Assembly: GCA_027531145.1 (NCBI GenBank)
Contig: JAPZRF010000034.1
Location: forward strand, 1 to 64,000
Direction of reading: 5' to 3'
Origin: Brevundimonas sp.
Lineage (GTDB): Bacteria; Pseudomonadota; Alphaproteobacteria; Caulobacterales; Caulobacteraceae
Length of the DNA: 64,000 nucleotides
Below are positions 9,290-18,780 of the stretch, piece after piece; within the stretch, counting starts at the first letter, position 1; each line of letters starts with the position of its first letter. The notes beneath the pieces are model-generated. The model was not told the DNA's origin and made no database searches. It saw only the letters and a list, made by a program, of their open reading frames with translations. A program made the translations under genes and the position numbers.

Positions 9290-10345
9290 TCAGGCCGTCT
9301 CGAACAGCGCCTGCCAGCGGCGCGGGGCGCGGCCCTTCCAGGCCCCGCGGTGGTAGGCGTCCGAGCCGATCAGCGGCACCACGGTCGTCGCCTCGGCGAA
9401 CACCATCTGCTCGTAGGTGGTCGAGACCTTGCCCCAGGAGGCGGCTTCCTTGAGCGTCGAGGACGAGCAGGCGCCGTCGCGCACGTCGGCCACGGTGATC
9501 TGCACCGCGTACTTGTGCATGTCGGCCTCGATGCCGAGGATCTCGGCGCAGACGACGGTGTCCTGGGCGAAGTTCTTCGGCACCCCGCCGCCGACCATGA
9601 ACAGGCCCGTCGTGCCGGCGGCGATCTTGATATCGGTCAGTTCGCGGAAGTCGGCGATGGCGTCGAGCATCATGTAGGGTTGGCCGGCGGCGGCCCGCTC
9701 CTTCTGGTGCTTGACCAGGCCGAAGCCGGCCGAGGAGTCGACGAAGGCCGGGCAGAAGATCGGCACGCCCAGTTCGTAGGCGGTCTGGATCAGGCTGCCT
9801 TCCTTCTTCGCGTTACCTTCCGACAGCCACTTGCCCATCTCCCGGATGAACTCGCGCGAGGAGTAGCCGCGCGGCTCAAGGCGGTTGGCGATCTCGTAGA
9901 TGGTGTGATCGCAGGCCTGGAGCTCTTCCTCGTCGATGTAGGTGTCGTAGATCCGGTCGATGTAGTTGTCGCGCAGGACGTTGTCGTCGACCGGGCCGGC
10001 GGCCTGGTAGTGCTTGAAGCCGAGGGCTTCAAAGAAATCCATGTCGACGATCGAGGCACCGGTGGCGACCACGGCGTCGATCATGCCGAACTTCACCATG
10101 TCCCGGTACACATGCATGCAGCCGCCGGCCGAGGTCGAGCCGGCGAGGATCAGCCACGGCGAGCAGTCCTTGTCCTCGATCGCCATGTTGAAGATGTCGG
10201 CGGCGCGCGCGGTGTCGCGGCTCGAGAACGACATCTTGCGCATCGAGTCGATGATCGGGCGGGCGTCGAAGGACGTGATGTCCACGTGCTCGACGGTGTT
10301 CTGAAGCAGCTGGGCCTTCATGTTCGATTGAACCGGAGCGTTCAT
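9290..10345 (-). CDS. Deoxyhypusine-synthase-like protein (bacterial DHS family; possible homospermidine synthase)
   Basis: WLILAGSTSAGGCMHVYRDMVKFGMIDAVVATGASIVDMDFFEALG and PIFCPAFVDSSAGFGL motifs. Confidence 0.88.
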   Translation of the reverse strand: MNAPVQSNMKAQLLQNTVEHVDITSFDARPIIDSMRKMSFSSRDTARAADIFNMAIEDKDCSPWLILAGSTSAGGCMHVYRDMVKFGMIDAVVATGASIVDMDFFEALGFKHYQAAGPVDDNVLRDNYIDRIYDTYIDEEELQACDHTIYEIANRLEPRGYSSREFIREMGKWLSEGNAKKEGSLIQTAYELGVPIFCPAFVDSSAGFGLVKHQKERAAAGQPYMMLDAIADFRELTDIKIAAGTTGLFMVGGGVPKNFAQDTVVCAEILGIEADMHKYAVQITVADVRDGACSSSTLKEAASWGKVSTTYEQMVFAEATTVVPLIGSDAYHRGAWKGRAPRRWQALFETA

Positions 10346-10389
10346 CTCGCGGGTTTCCCTTTGGGTTGAGCGCCCGTCGTCAGAAAGAA

Positions 10390-10421
10390 GCAGCGGCCCG
10401 GACGGAGCGACGGGCCGCTGC
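10390..10421 (-). terminator. Terminator between ODC and DHS-like gene
   Basis: On minus strand GCAGCGGCCCG-TCGCTCCGTC-CGGGCCGCTGC followed by TTCTTTCT. Confidence 0.75.
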
Positions 10422-10445
10422 GGATTACAACGCCTGAATGACGAT

Positions 10446-11711
10446 TCAGCGGCGACGCGACTTGCGCTGCCCCGCCTTGCCCTTCGGACGCGACAGGCGA
10501 ACCACCTTGCGAGCCTGCTCCTCCGCCGTGGTGCGCACGGTCGGGATGGAGCGCGGCGCGAGGCCGTAGAGCGAGGCCATGGGCGCGTCCTCGACCATGG
10601 CGATCTCGTGCTCGCCGTAGCCGTTGAAGCCCGTGGTCATGGCCACGCCATAGGCACCGAGCATGCCGATCTCGATGAAGTCGCCCTCACGCACATCGGC
10701 CGGCAGGTAGAACGGCCCCGGCATGTGGTCGATCGAGTCGCAGGTCGGCCCGTAGAAGCGGAACGGCTTCAGCTCGCTCGCGGCGTCGCCCTCACGCACC
10801 AGCTTGGTGGGGAAGGGCCAGCGCGAGTGGGTGGCGTCGAACAGGGCCCCGTAGGAGCCGTCGTTCAGGTACAGGGCGTCGCCCTTGCGCAGCTCGACGC
10901 ACGCCAGCACCGAGGAGCTCTCGGCCACGAGGGCTCGACCGGGCTCGCACCAGAGCTCGGTCGTTTCCGACACGGGCATCTCGGCGAAGCCGCGGTGAAT
11001 GGCGTCGGCGTACTCCCGCAGGTCCGGCGGGACCATGCCCGGATAGACCGACGGGAAGCCGCCGCCGACATCGACGATGTCGACGAACACGCCGGCCTTG
11101 CGGATGGCGCGTCCGACCTGGGCCATGGCCGCCTCATAGGCCGAGGGGCGCATGCACTGGCTGCCGACGTGGAAGCTTACGCCCATCAGCCCGTCCCTGA
11201 CCGCCTGGCGCGTGGCCAGCAGCAGGGCCGGGGCCTGGTCCACTGGGACGCCGAACTTGCCCGACAGGGTGTAGGCCGCGCCATCCGCCGAGACGGCCAC
11301 GCGCACGATCAGGTTCAGATCGGCGGCGCCGCCCGTGGCCTCGACGATCTTGGCCAGCTCTTGGACGCAGTCGAGCGAGAAGGTCCGGACGCCGTGGTCG
11401 AAATAGGCGCGGGTGATGGCCGTCCGGCTCTTGACCGGGTGCATGAAGGCGATGCGCGCCTCCGGCAGCACCGAGCGCGCCAGCTCGATCTCGGCGATCG
11501 AGGCGGCGTCAAAGCCGGTCACGCCCGCCTCGACCAGAGTCTCGATGACCCAGCGCGACGGGTTCGCCTTCACCGCATAGAAGACCTCGGCCTTCAGATT
11601 ATCCTGGAACCAGCGCGCCGCTACGGAAACGGAGCGCGGCCGCACAAGCGCGACGGGACGCTCCGGAGACCGCTCACGGACCAGGTCCAGGGGAAGCTGG
11701 TACGTGCGCAA
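10446..11711 (-). CDS. Type III PLP-dependent ornithine (lysine/ornithine) decarboxylase
   Basis: VFYAVKANPSRWVIETL, GGGFPSVYPGMVPPDL, WCEPGRALVAESSSV, YGPTCDSIDHMPGPF. Confidence 0.9.
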   Translation of the reverse strand: MRTYQLPLDLVRERSPERPVALVRPRSVSVAARWFQDNLKAEVFYAVKANPSRWVIETLVEAGVTGFDAASIAEIELARSVLPEARIAFMHPVKSRTAITRAYFDHGVRTFSLDCVQELAKIVEATGGAADLNLIVRVAVSADGAAYTLSGKFGVPVDQAPALLLATRQAVRDGLMGVSFHVGSQCMRPSAYEAAMAQVGRAIRKAGVFVDIVDVGGGFPSVYPGMVPPDLREYADAIHRGFAEMPVSETTELWCEPGRALVAESSSVLACVELRKGDALYLNDGSYGALFDATHSRWPFPTKLVREGDAASELKPFRFYGPTCDSIDHMPGPFYLPADVREGDFIEIGMLGAYGVAMTTGFNGYGEHEIAMVEDAPMASLYGLAPRSIPTVRTTAEEQARKVVRLSRPKGKAGQRKSRRR

Positions 11712-11944
11712 CTCACGTAACCCCCTGATAGTTGTTGAACCCAGACCCGGCGTTAGCGGCGCAGATTGGACCTACGGGGTCCGCCGGAAGCGGGCGATAT
11801 GAGGTCATCGGGCCGTCATGTAAAGCGGTAATTTCAGGGCGGAGCTTGCGTCGCGGCGGCTTGCTGCGGCGACATGGAGGTTATAGGTTAACGCTCCGCA
11901 AAAACGCTGCGACCCTGACGCGGCGCTGTCTCCGGGGAACGTCC

Positions 11945-14788
11945 ATGCGTCTGACCGCCAAAGCCATCACCCTCGCCGCCGCGCTCGCCATCGCCGCGCC
12001 GCATGCCGCGCCGGCCCTGGCCGCCTCGCCGGCGGTGCAGGTCGCCACCGGCCAGGAGCCGCAGGCGGCGCCGGTGTCGGAGCTGATCGCCGGAATCAAC
12101 ATCCCGTACGAGAGCTTCACCCTCGACAACGGCCTGCGCGTGATCGTGCACACCGACCGCTCCTCGCCGATCGTGGCGGTGTCGGTCTGGTACAACGTCG
12201 GCTCCAAGGACGAGCCGCAGGGCCGCACGGGCTTCGCCCACCTGTTCGAGCACCTGATGTTCTCCGGCTCGGAGAACGCCCCGGGCAGCTACCTCACCCG
12301 CCTCGTCGGCATGGGTGCCACCGACCTCAACGGCACCACCCACTTCGACCGCACCAACTACTTCCAGACCGTCGCCACCCCGGCGCTGGAGCAGGTGCTG
12401 TTCCTGGAGAGCGACCGCATGGGTCATCTGCTCGGAGCCCTGACCCAGGAGCAGCTCGATACCCAGCGAAGCGTGGTGCAGAACGAGAAGCGCCAGAACG
12501 ATAACCAGCCCTATGGTCTTGTGCAGTATGCCCGGCTGGAAGCGCTTTTCCCGGCGGGCCACCCCTACCGCCACTCCACCATCGGCTCGATGGCCGATCT
12601 GGGTGCCGCCTCGCTGGATGACGTCCGGACGTGGTTCATCGACAACTACGGCCCGAACAACGCCGTTCTGGTGCTGGCCGGCGACGTTGACGCCGCCACC
12701 GCGCGCACCCTGGTCGAGCGCCACTTCGGCCCGATCCCGCGCGGCCCGCAGAACATCCCGGCCCAGGCGGCCGTGCCGACCCTCGAGGCACCGGTCAGCC
12801 GGGTGATGCGCGACCGCGTCGCCAATGTCCGCGTCCAGCGCACCTGGACCGGCCCCGGCCTGCTGGACGCCGACGCCATTCCGCTCGCGGTCGGCGCTTC
12901 GGTGCTCGGCGGCCTCTTCAGCTCGCGCCTCGACAGCGCCCTGGTGCGGGGCGACCAGAGCGCCGTGTCGGTCTTTGCGTCGTACCAGACGTTCCAGCGC
13001 GTCGGCTTCTTTGACATCACCGTCATCGTGAAGCCGGGGCAGGACGCCGACGCCGTCGCCGTCCGGGCCGAACAGGTGCTGGCCGAGTTTCTCGCCGAAG
13101 GCCCGACCGAGGACGAGGTGCGGCGCGTCGCCATCCAGGAGGTGGCCCAGCGTCTGAACGGCCTGGAGCAGGTCGGCGGCTTCGGCGGCCGCGCCACGGT
13201 ACTGGCCGAGGGCACCCTCTATGCCGACGATCCGGCCTTCTACCAGCGCCAGCTGCGCGCCTACGCCGAGGTCACCCCGGCCCGGGTCCGTGAGGCCATG
13301 AACCGTTGGCTGAGCCGTCCGGTGTTCGCCCTCAAGGTCGAGCCGGGCGAGCGCGAGCCCTATGTCGAGGCCCAGGCCGCCCCGAGCGGCCAGCAGGCGG
13401 GCGCTGCGCCGCCGGATTATACCCCGACCGCCCGTCCGGCCATGCCGGGCCTCGGTTTGGTGGTCGATCTGGACTTCCCGGCGGTGGAGCGCGCCACCCT
13501 GTCGAACGGTATCAAGGTGGTGTTCAGCCAGGCGGCGGCGACCCCGACCACCCGCGTGGCGGTCGAGTTCAACGTCGGCTGGGCCGCCGACCCGGTCGAT
13601 CGTCTGGGTCTCCAGGCCCTGATGCTTGACGCCATGACCGAGAACGCGGGCGGGCTCGACGCCCTGGCTCTGGCCGAGACGCGCGAGCGTCTGGGCGCCA
13701 GCATCAACGCCGGCGCCTCGCTGGATCGCACCGTCGTCAGCCTGACGGCCCTGTCGCCGAACCTGGCCCCGTCGCTGGATCTGCTGGCCAGGGTCATCCG
13801 TCAGCCGGACTTCATCCCGGCCGAGGTCGACCGGCTGCGCGCCCAGCTACTGTCGCGAATCGCCGGCGAGATGTCCTCGCCCGGCGGGCTCGGCTCGCGC
13901 GCCCTGTGGGCGGCCCTCTACGGCGAGGGCTCGGCCTACGGCCGTCCGACCAGCGGTCTCGGCGAGGCGGATGACGTCCGCGCCCTCACGGTCAATGACC
14001 TGGAGGCCTTCCACCAGTCGTGGATCCGCCCGGACAATGCGACCATCTATGTGGTCTCGGACCGGCCGCTGGCCGAGATGACCGCGGCGCTGGAGGCGGA
14101 GTTCGGCGACTGGAACGCTCCGGCCGTCCCGCGCGGCGAGAAGGCCCGGGCGGCCCCGGCCCCGGTGACGTCGCGCATCATCCTCGTCGACCGGCCCCAG
14201 TCGCCGCAGTCGCTGATCCTCGGCGGCCAGGTGCTCGGCCTGACCGGCAGCGATGACCGCCTCGTGCTCAACGCCTCGCTCGAGGTGCTCGGCACCGGCT
14301 TCTCGTCGCGGATCAACACCGACCTGCGCGAGACGCGCGGCTGGTCCTACGGGGCCCGCAGCGCCGCGACCGGGGTCGAGGGACCGCTGCCCTATGTGAT
14401 CAATGCGCCGGTCCAGGCCGACCGAACGGGCGACTCAATCGCCTCCCTGATCGCCGTGCATCAGGCCTATCTCGGGACCGAAGGCGCGACGGAGCAGGAA
14501 CTGCAGCGCATCGCCGAGGCCGGTTCGCGCCGTCTCGCCGGCCAGTTCGAGACGGCCCAGGCCGTGCTCGACACCCTGCGCAGCAACGCCCTGTTCGGCC
14601 GTTCGGACACCTATTGGGAAGAGGCGGGGGCGCGCTTCCGCGGGCTGAGCCGCGAGGCGCTCGACGGGTCTGTGCGGGGCCGCATCGACCCGACCCGCTT
14701 CGTCTGGGTCGTGGTCGGCGACGCCCAGATCGTCCGTCCGCAGCTGGAGCAGCTCGGCCTGCCGGTCGAGGTCCGCTCGAACCGCTAA
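11945..14788 (+). CDS. Secreted M16 family (insulinase/pitrilysin) metallopeptidase, two-domain
   Basis: HLFEHLMFSGSENAPG (HxxEH) zinc motif; signal peptide MRLTAKAITLAAALAIAAPHAAPALAA; second M16 domain. Confidence 0.93.
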   Translation: MRLTAKAITLAAALAIAAPHAAPALAASPAVQVATGQEPQAAPVSELIAGINIPYESFTLDNGLRVIVHTDRSSPIVAVSVWYNVGSKDEPQGRTGFAHLFEHLMFSGSENAPGSYLTRLVGMGATDLNGTTHFDRTNYFQTVATPALEQVLFLESDRMGHLLGALTQEQLDTQRSVVQNEKRQNDNQPYGLVQYARLEALFPAGHPYRHSTIGSMADLGAASLDDVRTWFIDNYGPNNAVLVLAGDVDAATARTLVERHFGPIPRGPQNIPAQAAVPTLEAPVSRVMRDRVANVRVQRTWTGPGLLDADAIPLAVGASVLGGLFSSRLDSALVRGDQSAVSVFASYQTFQRVGFFDITVIVKPGQDADAVAVRAEQVLAEFLAEGPTEDEVRRVAIQEVAQRLNGLEQVGGFGGRATVLAEGTLYADDPAFYQRQLRAYAEVTPARVREAMNRWLSRPVFALKVEPGEREPYVEAQAAPSGQQAGAAPPDYTPTARPAMPGLGLVVDLDFPAVERATLSNGIKVVFSQAAATPTTRVAVEFNVGWAADPVDRLGLQALMLDAMTENAGGLDALALAETRERLGASINAGASLDRTVVSLTALSPNLAPSLDLLARVIRQPDFIPAEVDRLRAQLLSRIAGEMSSPGGLGSRALWAALYGEGSAYGRPTSGLGEADDVRALTVNDLEAFHQSWIRPDNATIYVVSDRPLAEMTAALEAEFGDWNAPAVPRGEKARAAPAPVTSRIILVDRPQSPQSLILGGQVLGLTGSDDRLVLNASLEVLGTGFSSRINTDLRETRGWSYGARSAATGVEGPLPYVINAPVQADRTGDSIASLIAVHQAYLGTEGATEQELQRIAEAGSRRLAGQFETAQAVLDTLRSNALFGRSDTYWEEAGARFRGLSREALDGSVRGRIDPTRFVWVVVGDAQIVRPQLEQLGLPVEVRSNR

Positions 14789-14912
14789 GCCTGACCGGTT
14801 GAGGTGGGTTCGCCCCGCGAATCCACCGGGGCCGTGACCCAGGTTCCCGCCTGAAACCGAACCGAGATCCGGGCCCGGCTGGACCTCGTCGAGGCCAACC
14901 GATTTCGGTCCG
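14786..14912. repeat. Dispersed intergenic repeat, copy 1
   Basis: TAAGCCTGACCGGTTGAGGTGGGTTCGC...GAAACCGAACCGAGATCCGGGCCCGGCTGGACCTCGTCGAGGCCAACCGATTTCGG aligns along its length with 31793-31919. Confidence 0.65.
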
Positions 14913-15036
14913 GGTTCCGCCGCCCGGCCGGGCGGCGCGCTGGACGCCGCCCGGCCGGGTGTGCGATTAGGGCTTGCCCGGAGGGGCCCTCCCGGGCCCG
15001 CCGGGCGCGCCCCGTCAACGGCCGAACGCGCGACTG

Positions 15037-15831
15037 ATGACCTCCTCTCCCGCCCTGGCGTCCGTCAGGGACGTCTCCAAGACCTTCGGCTCCCGCAAGG
15101 CCCTCGACGGTGTCTCCCTGGAGGTCGCCGCCGGAGAAATGGTGGCCCTGATCGGGCCCTCCGGGTCCGGCAAGTCGACCCTGCTGCGCTCGATCACCGG
15201 GCTGCAGACCATCGATGCAGGTGCCGGCGTGATCGAGGTGTTCGGCGAGGCCGTGCAGAAGAACGGCCGGCTGACCGGTCAGGCCCGCGCCGCGCGGCGC
15301 CGCGTCGGCATGATCTTCCAGCAGTTCAACCTGGTGGGACGACTCAGCCTGTTCACCAACGTCATGCTTGGCGCGCTCGGGCGCCTGCCGGCGTGGCGGG
15401 GCCTGCTGGGCCAGTGGCCAGGCGAGGATCGCCGTCGCGCCATGGCTGCCCTGCATCGGGTCGGCGTCTCCGACTATGCGGCGCAGCGGGCCAACACCCT
15501 CTCCGGCGGCCAGCAACAGCGAGGGGCCATCGCCCGGGCCCTCGTCCAGGGGGCCCGCGGCATCGTCGCCGACGAGCCGGTCGCCTCGCTGGACCCGGTG
15601 TCGGCGCGCCGCGTCATGGAGCTGCTGGTCGAGCTGAACCGGCGTGATGGTCTCGGGGTCATAGTCACCCTGCACCAGGTCGACTACGCCCTGCGCTACT
15701 GCGATCGCGTCGTGGCGCTGAAGGCGGGCAAGGTCGTGTACGACGGCCCCTCGACCCGCCTCGACACCCGCATCCTCATCGATATCTACGGCCCCGAATA
15801 CGAAGACGCCTTCTGGGAGACCAAGTCATGA
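15037..15831 (+). CDS. phnC: Phosphonate ABC transporter ATP-binding protein
   Basis: Walker A GPSGSGKST, LSGGQQQR signature, Walker B, PhnC-type VSKTFGSRKALDGVSL; followed by phnD and phnE. Confidence 0.9.
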   Translation: MTSSPALASVRDVSKTFGSRKALDGVSLEVAAGEMVALIGPSGSGKSTLLRSITGLQTIDAGAGVIEVFGEAVQKNGRLTGQARAARRRVGMIFQQFNLVGRLSLFTNVMLGALGRLPAWRGLLGQWPGEDRRRAMAALHRVGVSDYAAQRANTLSGGQQQRGAIARALVQGARGIVADEPVASLDPVSARRVMELLVELNRRDGLGVIVTLHQVDYALRYCDRVVALKAGKVVYDGPSTRLDTRILIDIYGPEYEDAFWETKS

Positions 15832-16832
15832 GCCGCCCGATCCTGTCCCGTCGTCTCCTTGGCGGCCTCGTCGGTGCCGCCCTGCTCGGCCTGGCCGGCT
15901 GTGGCCCGGCCGGCGAGCGCACGCCCGCCGGCGCGCCCGACAAGCTGGTGTTCTCGATCCTTTCGGCCGAAGGCCAGGCCTCGGCCGGCCCGATGTGGGC
16001 CCCGCTGCTGGAGGACATGTCCGAGGCCATCGGCGTGCCGGTCGAGCCCTACTTCGGCTCGAACTACACCATTCTGGTGGAAGCCATGCGCGGCGGTCAG
16101 ACCCATGTCGCCTGGTTCTCGGCCAAGCCGGCGATCGAAGCGATCGATCGCGCCGGGGCCGAGGTGGTGGCCCGCACGGTCGATCTGGAGGGTCGCGACA
16201 GCTACCGGTCAACCCTGATCGTCAAGGTCGGCTCGGGCATCACGCTCGACGACGTGCTGGCCTGCGGCAAGCGCCATGACTTCGGCATCGGCGACGCCCA
16301 GTCGACCTCGGGCACGCTCGCGCCGATGACCTTCCTGTTCAACCCGCGCGGCATCGACCCGAACCAGTGCTTCGCCACGGTGCGTGCAGCCAACCACCAG
16401 GCCAATGCCTTCTCCGTCGCCAACGGCCTGGTCGATGTGGCCACCTCCAACACGGTCAATACCGTCTTCCTCGAGCGCCAGAATCCGCAGATCGCGGCCC
16501 AGCTACAGGACATCTGGGAATCGCCGCCGATCCCCGAGTCCGGTATCCTCGTGCGCGGCGACCTCGATCCGGCCCTGAAGGCGCGCATTCGCACCTTCTT
16601 CATCACCTATGGCCAGGGCGAAGGTGCCGAGGCCGAGCGGCAGCGGGAGATCCTGCGCGGGCTGAACTACTCGCAATTCCGGGCCGCCGACGGCTCGTAC
16701 CTCGATCCGGTGCGCGAGATGGCGGCTGATCAGGCGCTGGTCGAGGCGCGGGCCGCTGGCGACACGGCCGCCGTGGCTGCCGCCGAGGCCGAACTGACCC
16801 GTCTGCGCGCCGGCCGAGAGGTCCAGCCTTGA
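15828..16832 (+). CDS. phnD: Phosphonate/phosphate-analogue ABC transporter substrate-binding lipoprotein
   Basis: PhnD-type LEDMSEAIGVPVEPYFGSNYTILVEAMRGGQTHVAWFSAKPAIEA; SAQSTSG-like DAQSTSGTLAP; overlaps phnC. Confidence 0.9.
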   Translation: MSRPILSRRLLGGLVGAALLGLAGCGPAGERTPAGAPDKLVFSILSAEGQASAGPMWAPLLEDMSEAIGVPVEPYFGSNYTILVEAMRGGQTHVAWFSAKPAIEAIDRAGAEVVARTVDLEGRDSYRSTLIVKVGSGITLDDVLACGKRHDFGIGDAQSTSGTLAPMTFLFNPRGIDPNQCFATVRAANHQANAFSVANGLVDVATSNTVNTVFLERQNPQIAAQLQDIWESPPIPESGILVRGDLDPALKARIRTFFITYGQGEGAEAERQREILRGLNYSQFRAADGSYLDPVREMAADQALVEARAAGDTAAVAAAEAELTRLRAGREVQP

Positions 16833-17647
16833 GTGCCGCTGCGGGCCCGATCCGCGACGCCGGCGTGCCGCCGCCGCCGCGCCGGGGCCTCGTCGCCTGG
16901 GCCATGGACGTCCTGATCTGGGGCGGCGTGGCGGCGCTGCTGGTCTGGAGCGTCGAGGCGGTCGATCTCGGCAACCTGAGCCGGCTGGTGACCAATTCGG
17001 CCAACATCCGGACCTTCGCCGCCGACCTGCTGCGCCCGGACTTCAGCGACTGGCGCCTGTTCGTCGAGAAGATGTGGGAGACGGTCCAGATCGCCCTGTG
17101 GGGCACCTTTCTGGCCGTCTTCCTCGGCATTCCGATGGGCCTGGCCGCCGCCCGCAACATCGCCCCCGTCTGGCTGGTACAGCCGGTGCGCTGGGTGATG
17201 AACCTGCTGCGCTCGGTACCTGACCTGGTGATGGGCCTGCTGTTCGTGGTCGCCGTCGGGCTCGGGCCGCTGGCCGGGGTGCTGGCGATCACCCTGAACA
17301 CGGCCGGCGTGCTGGCCAAGCTGTTCTCCGAAGCGGTCGAGTCGATCGACAAGGGGCCGGTCGAGGGTGTGCGCGCCACCGGCGGCTCGCGCCTACAGGA
17401 GATTGTCTGGGGGGTCATTCCCCAGGTGGCACCGCTGTGGACCAGCTTCGCCCTTTACCGCTTCGAGTCCAACAGCCGCTCGGCCACCGTGCTGGGCCTG
17501 ATCGGGGCCGGGGGGATCGGCCAGGTCCTGTTCGACCGTATGAATGCCTTTGATTTCCGCGCGGTATCGGCCGTGGTCATCGTCGTGGTGATCGCCGTGA
17601 CCCTGATCGATCTGCTGTCACAGGCCATGCGTAAACGTCTACTCTAA
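16829..17647 (+). CDS. phnE: Phosphonate ABC transporter permease
   Basis: Permease with RSVPDLVMGLLFVVAVGLGPLAGVLAITL and EAA-like loop SIDKGPVEGVRATGGSRLQEIVWGVIPQ. Confidence 0.9.
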   Translation: MSAAAGPIRDAGVPPPPRRGLVAWAMDVLIWGGVAALLVWSVEAVDLGNLSRLVTNSANIRTFAADLLRPDFSDWRLFVEKMWETVQIALWGTFLAVFLGIPMGLAAARNIAPVWLVQPVRWVMNLLRSVPDLVMGLLFVVAVGLGPLAGVLAITLNTAGVLAKLFSEAVESIDKGPVEGVRATGGSRLQEIVWGVIPQVAPLWTSFALYRFESNSRSATVLGLIGAGGIGQVLFDRMNAFDFRAVSAVVIVVVIAVTLIDLLSQAMRKRLL

Positions 17648-17682
17648 CAGGTCCAGCCTCTGGACGACCGGGAGATCCCATC

Positions 17683-18738
17683 ATGATCCGCACCCTGCTC
17701 GCCGCCGGCGCGGCGCTATGCACCCTGGCGCTCGCCGCCTGCGGCGACACCGGCGGCACCGGCCAGGCCCGCAACGGCGTCTGGGCCGCCGGCTCCTCGA
17801 CCGTGTTCCCCTTCACCACCCGGGTGGCCGAAACCTTCTCGCGCAACCAGGGCGGTGCCACCCCGCGCGTCGAGGCGCTGGGCACCGGCGGCGGCATCCA
17901 GGCCTTCTGCCAGGGCATCGGCCCGGCCACCCCGGACGTCGCCAACGCCTCGCGCCGCATGACGGCGTCAGAGTTCGACATGTGCGCGCAGAACGGCGTC
18001 ACCGAGATCATCGAGCTGCAGATCGGCTATGACGGGATCGTCGTGGCCACGGCGCGCAGCGGGGCCTCCTTCGACCTGCGCCTGCAGGACATGTACCTGG
18101 CCCTGGCGAAGGAGGTTCCGGTGAACGGTGCCCTGGCTGTCAATCCGGCGACCCAGTGGAGCCAGATCAACTCGGCCCTGCCGGCCCAGCGCATCCAGGT
18201 CTATGGCCCGCCGCCGACCTCGGGCACCCGCGACGCCTTCCTTGAGCTGGGCATGGGGCCGGGCGCCGAGCGCCTGCCGGAGCTGGCCGCGCTCAAGGCG
18301 TCGGACGAGGATCGCTTCGAGGCCGTCTCGCACACCCTGCGCGAGGATGGTCTTTGGATCGACGCCGGCGAGAACGACAACGCCATCCTACAGACCCTGA
18401 CCCGCACCCCGGGCGCGGTCGGCGTGTTCGGCTATTCCTTCCTCGAGCAGAACCGCGATGCGGTGAAGGCCGAGACCATCGACGGCATCGCCCCGTCGGT
18501 CGAGACCATCGCCGACGGCTCCTATCCGCTGGCGCGCAGCCTCTTCATCTATGTGAAGAAGGCCCACATCGGGGTGATCCCGGGCCTGCAGGAGTTCGTC
18601 AACGAGTTCGTCTCGGACGCCTCGGCTGGCCGTGGCGGCTATCTGGAAGATCGCGGCCTGATCCCGCTGCAGCCGGAGGAGCTGGTCCGTCAGCGCCAGA
18701 TCGCCCAGTCCGGCACGGCCATGGCCCGGCCCGAGTAA
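17683..18738 (+). CDS. PstS-like phosphate-binding protein
   Basis: WAAGSSTVFPFTTRVAETF, GTGGGIQAFCQGIG, PPTSGTRDAFLELGM, GVFGYSFLEQN. Confidence 0.88.
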   Translation: MIRTLLAAGAALCTLALAACGDTGGTGQARNGVWAAGSSTVFPFTTRVAETFSRNQGGATPRVEALGTGGGIQAFCQGIGPATPDVANASRRMTASEFDMCAQNGVTEIIELQIGYDGIVVATARSGASFDLRLQDMYLALAKEVPVNGALAVNPATQWSQINSALPAQRIQVYGPPPTSGTRDAFLELGMGPGAERLPELAALKASDEDRFEAVSHTLREDGLWIDAGENDNAILQTLTRTPGAVGVFGYSFLEQNRDAVKAETIDGIAPSVETIADGSYPLARSLFIYVKKAHIGVIPGLQEFVNEFVSDASAGRGGYLEDRGLIPLQPEELVRQRQIAQSGTAMARPE

Positions 18739-18746
18739 CCGGACCC

Positions 18747-18772
18747 GCCCGCCCCGGCGATCCGGGGCGGGC
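18747..18772. terminator. Bidirectional terminator hairpin between convergent genes
   Basis: GCCCGCCCCGG-CGAT-CCGGGGCGGGC. Confidence 0.55.
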
Positions 18773-18780
18773 CGCCGGCC

